Below the pieces are notes generated by a model. That model was not told the DNA's origin and searched no databases. It saw nothing but the letters and a program-made list of their open reading frames with translations. Positions 8,481 to 15,800 of a DNA stretch of 64,000 bases are shown here, piece by piece; position 1 is the stretch's first letter; each line of letters begins with the position of its first letter. The stretch is taken from contig OZ257140.1 of the NCBI GenBank assembly GCA_965279165.1, positions 806,001 to 870,000 on the forward strand. Direction: 5' to 3'. Source of the stretch: JBAYIE01 sp965279165 (lineage in GTDB: Bacteria > Bacteroidota > Bacteroidia > UKL13-3). The position numbers were made by a program, and so were the translations under genes.

Positions 8481-8633
8481 GCACTGTTACCCAAGGGACT
8501 GATGAAGATTAGGCGAAAATCTTATGGCTGTTGTACCTGCGGCCGCGTGAAGATGGAAAGTGGGTTTGCTTCGCAGACCAGGATTGCGGGTACGCAATCC
8601 TGCAAAATTTGGGAGATCGTCCGGGTAACAGTG
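8481..8633 (+). ncRNA. Candidate retron msr-msd RNA
   Basis: The outer ends are perfectly complementary: 8482-8492 (CACTGTTACCC) with 8623-8633 (GGGTAACAGTG), the a1/a2 stem expected of retron RNA. Inside are three hairpins: AAGATT/AATCTT (8505-8510 with 8518-8523), GGTTTGC/GCAGACC (8563-8569 with 8573-8579), and a perfect 9-bp stem AGGATTGCG/CGCAATCCT (8580-8588 with 8593-8601). The 153-nt length fits known retron RNAs, which are transcribed just upstream of the reverse transcriptase. The branching guanosine could not be assigned. Confidence 0.7.
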
Positions 8634-8646
8634 TTTTTTAGTGAGA

Positions 8647-8684
8647 CACACCCTTTAAACAATTACATTGGTTTATAGGGTGTG
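8647..8684 (+). other. Hairpin between retron RNA and reverse transcriptase
   Basis: A 14-bp stem with one mismatch: 8647-8660 (CACACCCTTTAAAC) pairs with 8671-8684 (GTTTATAGGGTGTG), loop of 10. It may be part of a longer retron transcript, a terminator-like or processing element, or a second msd-like stem. No U-tract follows. Confidence 0.55.
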
Positions 8685-8825
8685 AGTCCTTACTGGAATG
8701 ACTTGCGTTAAACAGTGAACAAATACCGAATGCTAGGCAAGAGTTTAAAGAGAACATTTCTATTATAATTTTAATTTAAGCAAGGAAGAATAAACACATT
8801 AAACATTATAAATAAAATAAGGTGT

Positions 8826-9761
8826 ATGGAATTTTATCATAAAAGCAAATTAGTGAAGTTGAAAAGTTTGAGTCAACTGTATTCCTTATTACAAATAAGT
8901 CCAAATGAACTTCGTCAGATAATTGCTTATCCCGAATACGAGAGTTTTAGGATTCCCAAGAAAAGTGGTGGATACAGAAGTATCGATGCTCCGGTACCTA
9001 AGCTAAAGGTTATACAATCAAAATTAAATGATTTTTTAAGCGATTATTATTATACCATTAAGCCTGATTGTGTGCATGGTTTTATACGTAAAACCTCCGT
9101 TAAGGCAACTTGGAATACCAAAAGCAATGCGGCAGCACATGTTGGAAAGGATTATGTGTTAAATATGGATTTACAAGATTTCTTTCATTCTATTGAAGCC
9201 TTATATGTACAAAGTATGTTTACGTCGGGCATGTTTCAATGCAATGACGCCTTGGCTACCGCACTTGCATTGATATGTTGCTATAAACGCAAGCTTCCTA
9301 TGGGATCGCCAACTTCTCCGGTAATATCCAATATGTATTGTTATGAAATGGATATACGATTGCAGACATATTGTAAATTGGTAGATATCACCTATACCCG
9401 TTACGCCGACGACCTGACCTTCTCCAGTAACAATGAAATTTCAGAAACGGATATCAAATATATCAGAGAGGTTATTTTTATGCAAAATTTAACGGTTAAT
9501 GAATCCAAATGCCGTATTCAATCCAAATTCGGGAAGCAATGGGTAACAGGATTAAAGGTAAATGAGAAAGTGAATGTAGATAGAAAATACAAACGGATTA
9601 TTCGGGCGATACTGTATGACATGAAGAAAAACGGGGTTGAAGCCGCAGCACGGAGACACTATGGAATAAGTCCGGATTATACCATTCCCGATAACGTATT
9701 AAAAGGATTTGTTGCTAGCTTGGAAGGAATGAAAGGGTATGTAAATTATATAAACAAATAA
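8826..9761 (+). CDS. Retron-type reverse transcriptase
   Basis: The 311-residue protein carries retron hallmarks: SNAAAH (NAxxH motif) at about residues 100-105, the YADD catalytic box at about 192-195, and the VTG motif (WVTGLKVN) at about 239-241. RT blocks in order include IPKKSGGYRSIDAP, LNMDLQDFF, PMGSPTSPVISN and TRYADDLTFSS. It would copy the msd part of the upstream RNA into branched msDNA, used in known retrons as a guard or antitoxin in anti-phage defence. No fused effector domain is present, so the effector must be separate; the only close same-strand candidate is the dnaB-like gene upstream. Confidence 0.92.
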   Translation: MEFYHKSKLVKLKSLSQLYSLLQISPNELRQIIAYPEYESFRIPKKSGGYRSIDAPVPKLKVIQSKLNDFLSDYYYTIKPDCVHGFIRKTSVKATWNTKSNAAAHVGKDYVLNMDLQDFFHSIEALYVQSMFTSGMFQCNDALATALALICCYKRKLPMGSPTSPVISNMYCYEMDIRLQTYCKLVDITYTRYADDLTFSSNNEISETDIKYIREVIFMQNLTVNESKCRIQSKFGKQWVTGLKVNEKVNVDRKYKRIIRAILYDMKKNGVEAAARRHYGISPDYTIPDNVLKGFVASLEGMKGYVNYINK

Positions 9762-9861
9762 CGTCCACATTTCGATCGCATCTGCTAAAGATTAATGAAT
9801 TAAGTTGTCTTAGTCGCCAAACATTTCAGGTGACATTTCACCTCCTTTACCTTTTGACTAC

Positions 9862-10000
9862 TACTCTTGCCAAAATATATTATTTTACCGATGCCATTAA
9901 CACTTTGGAACAAGGCAAAAGGGAGAATTAGAATATGACGAAGGCGATTGGGTTCTGGATTAAGTGGAGGAAGTAGGTGACAGTGGAAATTGGGTAGTGA
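9862..10000 (+). repeat. Redoxin C-terminal tail repeat, copy R4 (decayed)
   Basis: It is clearly related to R1-R3 (GATGCCATTAAC, GGAACAAGGCAAAAGGG, GATTAAGTGGAGGAAG) but the frame has stops (TAG in place of a sense codon three times) and a Cys-Gly to Phe-Trp change. Upstream similarity to R1 extends to CTTGCCAAAA. It lies 100 bp after the retron reverse transcriptase and marks the end of the block that starts at R3. Confidence 0.65.
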
Positions 10001-10412
10001 CAATTTTTGTTAATACAAGTTATTATGTTTATTGATTAATGAGTCTTATCGATACCTTTAATAATTACTTTTGTGCTGCGCCTATCTGAAATACTGTAAG
10101 AAGAATAAGCGATAAGATATAGCGGCTATAAAGAATTAGGCGACAAGCGAATTGTATCGGCCCTTGGATGTCTACGGGAAATTTAAGGTTAATATAAGGG
10201 TAAGAAATTCAAACGAACTACAATTGCATTAAATACTTTTAATCGTCGCGATCCAACCAAATAATTAGCATTTTATTAAACGAAACCACAATTAGTAACT
10301 CCATTTGCTTTGTTCAATTTGGCGAATGTTAAAACCGGTTCTATGAAAGTCTGCGCAAAATTGAACGCAAATTTCATCCTAATTGTTGTTTTATAGAACT
10401 ACTCTCTCGAAC
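10001..10412 (+). other. Intergenic remainder after R4
   Basis: Bases 10001-10150 are the downstream flank shared with R1 (GATACCTTTAAT box, GATAAG, ATTAGGCGACAAG). Beyond that no gene or structure is recognised until attC-like site C at 10413. With the preceding repeat this makes an 804-bp stretch (9762-10565) without a gene. Confidence 0.45.
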
Positions 10413-10543
10413 GCCTAACACGAGGTAGTAACGCAATTACTTTTATCGTTGTTATTGCAGCATTTTTGTATTTAATTAGCATAAAGGTGCTTGACAGTTT
10501 AGTGGTTTTAAAACGCAACTGAGTAGTCCCGAAAACGTTATGC
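10413..10543 (+). repeat. attC-like recombination site C
   Basis: It runs from GCCTAAC (10413-10419), a perfect RYYYAAC box, to GTTATGC (10537-10543), 131 bp. Inner arms CGAGGTAGTAACGC and GCAACTGAGTAGTCCCG pair imperfectly, as in attC sites with unpaired bases. The middle contains GTGCTTGACAGTTTA, a segment shared with sites A and D. The next gene starts 22 bp after the site, as a cassette gene would. Confidence 0.6.
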
Positions 10544-10565
10544 GCTATACTAAAACGACATTTAA

Positions 10566-12473
10566 ATGGGTAAAATATTAATTGACGACATATACGACTC
10601 TTTTGAGGAAACTGCTAATAGAGGTGAAAAAAGATTCAAATCCTTCATAGAAGAATTATTCAAAAATAAACCAGAAGCCTCGAAACTTTATTTTGAGCAT
10701 AGAGGGTCAAAGACAGTTCCTGATTTTATTTTCTTTAATCAAATATTTGGGTACTTTTTATTTGAGGTAAAAGATATTAGTCTAGACCAAGTAATAAGAG
10801 TTGACAATAAAATTCAGCACTATTGGTATTCTGACAAAAACGGAGGGAAAACCGAAGAAAAGCGCAATTACTTGGAAGAAATGAGAAAATTTTGCATTGA
10901 ATATGACAAAGAAATTGAAGATAATAAATCAGGGATTATATCCCTCTTGAAAAATTTCACTTCATCAAAACAAAGACTTATTTCAAGCAACTCTGCCATT
11001 GTATTTACAAAGTTCACAAGCGAAGATGCCCTAAATAGTGGCAAATTTTTTATCCACAAAAATCGACTGAATGAAAAGGAAGATTATCGTGTACTTTTTA
11101 AAGACGATGTTGACCTTGATGAATATGGCAATAGAGACCCTTACTTAATTTTTAAATCTTTAACCTGGAATACTAAACAAGAAATTATTAACAACAATAT
11201 ATTCAATGAAATTGTCTGTCTTGTTAATCCATCTGCTGCTGAAACATCCTTTATCAAAAAAGATATTGACAAGGAATTCAGTATAAACATAAATTTAAAC
11301 AAACAAGAAATAAAACAACATAAGAAAATTATACATATTCTGGACAATGAGCAGGAATCGTATTGTAATTGGGTATTGATAGGCGGGTATAAATTTATTA
11401 AAGGAATTGCTGGTAGTGGAAAAACGCTTATTAATTTATTTGCAATCAAAAAGCTGCTCAAAAAAGAAAATAAACCCAAAGTACTTCTATTGTTTGTAAC
11501 AGGTACTTTAAAGTCATACTATAACCACGCTTTAAGGGATAGTAAAAATGAAAATCTAGAAATATTTACCTTTTGGGATTTCATGAAAAAGAAATTTAAT
11601 CTTGACATAGAAAATTACGGAATGTATACAGACAATGGGAATAATAATATTGGGTTAGATGCATTAAACAAAATTAACTCGACTCAATTAAATCTATATT
11701 ATGATTTCATTTTTATTGACGAAGCTCAAGACTTCTTCGAGTCTTGGGGTCAATTGGTATTTAATTTGGCAAAAGGCAATGACATAAAAGAAAAAAATGT
11801 TATCGCTCTATTTGACAGTAGGCAAGACATATATGGAAAAAAACAGAAGAACATCTATGAAAGCTTTAAACTCGATGGCAACATCGGTTTAACTGGACGT
11901 TCAAAGAATCTTTATAAGTGCTACAGAAATACAAAGAATATATTCGAGCTTGCAATAAAATTCAGTGATGAAATTGAAAGTCGTGAGGTTGACAAAATCA
12001 CTTTCAGCTTGAAAGAGGAGGACGCTCCACGTTGTCTTAAAGTGAAATACGACAATGATATTGTTAAATATTTAAATGACATAATTGATAACAACTCATA
12101 TGACATAGACCTTAAAGATATTTGTGTTATTTATCCAAGCAAATATGTGCGTACAGACAAAATAGTTGAACTTATCTCAAAACTAAGAAAAGGGAAAACT
12201 CAATTATACCGTAATAAAAAGGATGACAATTTTTCTTTCAAAAACAATTCAATTAAGTTCTTCTCGACTAATTATGCTAAAGGACTTGAATTTTCATATG
12301 TTATCCTTATTGACTTTGATTCCGTTCCTGACAATGCTGATAAAGCGAATAATATTTTTTATACCGCAATAACTAGGGCACAACTAAAACTTGACATCAT
12401 TTATAAAACAGAAACAACGTATATCAATAAAATCATAAGACATCTTAACGAGAGGAAAAGTACAAGCGCATAA
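10566..12473 (+). CDS. Nuclease-SF1 helicase fusion (NERD/PD-(D/E)XK plus UvrD-like)
   Basis: The 635-residue protein begins with a restriction-like domain: PDFIFF at about residues 51-56 and FEVKD at about 66-70, the Asp and Glu-x-Lys of PD-(D/E)XK/NERD nucleases. From about residue 275 it is a superfamily 1 helicase: Walker A GIAGSGKT at about 279-286, Walker B FIDEAQDFF at about 382-390, and a C-terminal YTAITRAQ (motif VI) at about 598-605. Such single-gene nuclease-helicases occur in defence islands and probably degrade foreign DNA. The stop codon lies inside attC-like site D. Confidence 0.85.
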   Translation: MGKILIDDIYDSFEETANRGEKRFKSFIEELFKNKPEASKLYFEHRGSKTVPDFIFFNQIFGYFLFEVKDISLDQVIRVDNKIQHYWYSDKNGGKTEEKRNYLEEMRKFCIEYDKEIEDNKSGIISLLKNFTSSKQRLISSNSAIVFTKFTSEDALNSGKFFIHKNRLNEKEDYRVLFKDDVDLDEYGNRDPYLIFKSLTWNTKQEIINNNIFNEIVCLVNPSAAETSFIKKDIDKEFSININLNKQEIKQHKKIIHILDNEQESYCNWVLIGGYKFIKGIAGSGKTLINLFAIKKLLKKENKPKVLLLFVTGTLKSYYNHALRDSKNENLEIFTFWDFMKKKFNLDIENYGMYTDNGNNNIGLDALNKINSTQLNLYYDFIFIDEAQDFFESWGQLVFNLAKGNDIKEKNVIALFDSRQDIYGKKQKNIYESFKLDGNIGLTGRSKNLYKCYRNTKNIFELAIKFSDEIESREVDKITFSLKEEDAPRCLKVKYDNDIVKYLNDIIDNNSYDIDLKDICVIYPSKYVRTDKIVELISKLRKGKTQLYRNKKDDNFSFKNNSIKFFSTNYAKGLEFSYVILIDFDSVPDNADKANNIFYTAITRAQLKLDIIYKTETTYINKIIRHLNERKSTSA

Positions 12474-12600
12474 CACACGTCTTGCGCCATTGCCGGTGAC
12501 ATTCTAAAATGAAGATATTATGTACGCAAAAATTTTTTATCTTGGTTGACCGTTTCTGCTACGCAATCGGCAACGAGCGCAAGGCGTGGGAACGTTACCT
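12468..12600 (+). repeat. attC-like recombination site D
   Basis: It runs from GCATAAC (12468-12474), which contains the stop codon of the upstream gene, to GTTACCT (12594-12600), 133 bp. This is the clearest hairpin of the set: CACG, CTTGCGC and TTGCCG on the left pair with CGTG, GCGCAAG and CGGCAA on the right, separated by small bulges. The last bases before the GTT are GGGAAC, as in site A. The middle TTTATCTTGGTTGAC matches site A. Confidence 0.62.
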
Positions 12601-12857
12601 GCAAGCCTAAAGAAAGAACCGAGTAATTATAAACGACAGAATGAAACAGAAAATAAGGACAGAAAAAGTGAACATTCAGATAGCCGACCCAAAAGCCAAC
12701 GCGTCTATAATTATATTTTTTTCCACCGCACATTTTTTAAAAAAATTTATAGCCAGCCGCACTAATGGCACATTTGGTTTTGCCCGCCACACAAGCCTAC
12801 CCTTCTTAAAACCAAAAGAGCCACTTTTCACCAACGCTTTTTTAAATTTGTGTTTCT

Positions 12858-15800
12858 ATGAAAGTTAAAGATATACGCATATTTCGGAAGTGGTTAAAAC
12901 ACGAAACCGACAATGAAAATAAAGATGAAAATTTCATTGGATTTAGTTATCCCTATCACACAGACGGAAGAACTACAACGAAAGCTAGAGGTTTCTTCAA
13001 TGTTTATCATAACCAAGCAAAAGACATTGATGCCCGACTATCAACAGTGCTTGATATGGCTCAAGACAGCCAAGCAATCTATGAATTTGTGCAAAATGCT
13101 GTTGACTGTGACTCAACAGCATACTTTATGTTTTATAAGAACAATCACTTTGTAGCAATCAACAACGGAAAACCTTTTAACCTCGAAGGTATAAGAGCGA
13201 TTTTAAATTTTGCTCAATCCACAAAGACAAGAGATGAGAACATTGGAAAGTTTGGAGTTGGTTTCAAACTGATCCACAGAATGGTCGGTGCAGGAAACGG
13301 ATTGCAGGAACTTACACAAGATTATACTGGACCAATTCTATTTAGTTGGTCGAACAAAAACCAATTGACTGACTTGTTAAATGCAAGCTCAATAAACGAC
13401 ATAACAACTGACGACAATGAAGATTGGGACAATTCAACAACACCTTGGTTTTTCAAAATACTTTTGACTTGCGTTCCGATTCTTCCAAACAATATTGATG
13501 ACAGTTTGAAAGATATTCACTACAAAGAACGAAATGACTTATTTACCGAAGAAGAATTTCAAAACTTTAAGAATTTCCTAAGCGATATTTGGCAGCAGAA
13601 TCAAGACAAGTTTGCGAATGAGGACTTAAATCAAGGCAGTTTATTTTACTTGCGACTTGGCACTGACAAAGAGGAAAAACTTGACGAAGATTATTCCTAT
13701 TTCAAAAAAGGAATTCAATACTCTCTAAGTTTCGTTGCAAACCTGATGAACAAAAAAGGTTTGCGAAAAATATACTTCAAAAACGAAGAACCGATAGAGA
13801 AAGAAAACATTGATGTCCTTTTAGAACCCTCATTCATCATTGAAACCAATTCTGATGAGTTTGAGGAAATCAAACCCAAACTCAAAGAAAATGACAAAAC
13901 TATAAACATAAATTTCGTTTTTGGTTATCAGCAATTTGAAAACACCGACAAATACGGTGAGTTAAGAGATTCACCAAACTTCTACAAATTTTTTCCAATG
14001 GGAAAAGAAGTTTGCGGACTTAACTTCATTGTCCACTCAAATATTTTTGAAATTGAAGCAAGCAGGCGTGAGTTTGTTCAGAAGGATAAACGCAATATTT
14101 TCATTCTTGAAAATCTCTCTCAAAAACTTCAACAACGGCTTGACGATTACAAGAAATCAGCACCTGAAAAATTCGACAATATTTTTCTTTCAATACTTTT
14201 TTCTAACGAGCCGAATCACCAACAATGGCAATGGATAACGGTAGCGCTTTACAAACCGCTTTTAGATTACATCTCTAAAAATTGCCCCACAGGAAATAAA
14301 GGAGAATTTCAACCAGCATCAACAGTTGTAATTAAAGAGACCAAGCTTTCTATACAGCCTTCTGATTTTGGCATTACTAATAAATTTTGGTTCAAGTGGA
14401 ACAAGGCAAATTTTGAAAACCTAAAAACAACAGATCGGAGGAAAGACACAAGCTATGACAAACTCATAAAACATAGTTGGAGTGTAATTGATTTAGTTAA
14501 AGAAGGGAATCTAAACTCCATTAAACAATGGTATTCTTTTGCTGATAAAGCCACCAAAGCTATTTTTCATTCTGAATTAATTGAGAATTGGAAATATGTA
14601 ACCGAAGTAAAATTTTGGAATAAGATTGTTGAAATTTCTGAACTCATTGACCTAGTGTTAGAAGGCAATGAACAGAAGGTAAAATACAATTACATAAAAA
14701 ATCTTGTTTCGTTAAAACTTCCTGTTAATAAAAAATATACTATTGATGACTTCGAGTTTAAAGTTTTGGCCATTGCTGCTGAAGTTCTAAAAGCCACAAC
14801 TGACATTGATGAATTCAGAAATAGCGTTTTTGTAATTGACAGCAATAACGATACACACAAATTGTTTGATGTAAGAGAAAATGATAAAATCATTTTTAAA
14901 AATCCGAGTGGCAATGATTGGTTGTTGAATCTTTCTGACGTTCTTCCAAGCTATAAAAACAAAAGCGGATTACTTCACCAAATCATTTCAAGTATTGAAA
15001 AACTAGAGCTTAAACTCCATCTTCTTTTTGGCATCGGTAGACAAAAACCAATTGATGATATTTATAAACTTCTTATTCAGAATCATCAAAAGCCAAATTC
15101 TCCATTTCAATTTGTTTTCATTGGTCTCTATTCGGTAGAAAAAAACACAGACTACTTCAAATATTTTGACTTTGAAAAGATAAAATTCGGAGATGTTTTA
15201 GATATTTATTTCAACAGCAAATTTCCTTTCCCTAAAAAGTTTGCATCCTATATTGACGGTTTTAACCCTGACTTATCGATATATCCGGACGAATGGGCAA
15301 TTAAAGATGAAAGATTACCTCTTTCTATTAGAAAGTGGATTGAGAAAGGTGAATCTGAAAACAAACTAAAATTTCTTTCAGATAAAGCTATTGGAATCAA
15401 CAATGAGGATAGCAACATTATAAAAATTCGAAAGGCTATTAAAGGGCAGGGTGAAGTAACACAGAATCACTTGACACTTGTTTCAGAAAAAAACATTTCG
15501 TTACTGCTCAATACAATGAAATGGTTCCAATCAGAAGAAACTATTTTGAAAGAGGAAAGACAGATTCAAACAATACAGAAACTTCTTAAAACCTATTACA
15601 CAAACGGAAGCGTAGAGTATGATACAGAACACCCACAACTTTACATACATAAAGTAAAAGTTGATGACATTACTGAATACAAATTTTCGCCTAACTGTGA
15701 GAATGATTTTTACATTGATACTTCTAAGGTTAAGGAGATTCATAAATTCGGACTTACATTAAAACAGATTTTTGATGTTGCACAGAAAAATCAGAAGCCA

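Noticed and set aside
8532..8550. GCGGCCGC palindrome within the retron RNA as cloning-vector trace
   Set aside because: A single NotI-type 8-mer inside structured RNA with native flanks; nothing else suggests vector sequence.
12641..12868. 75-codon open frame upstream of the giant helicase gene
   Set aside because: T-run-rich sequence without family features; overlaps the start of the real gene in another frame.
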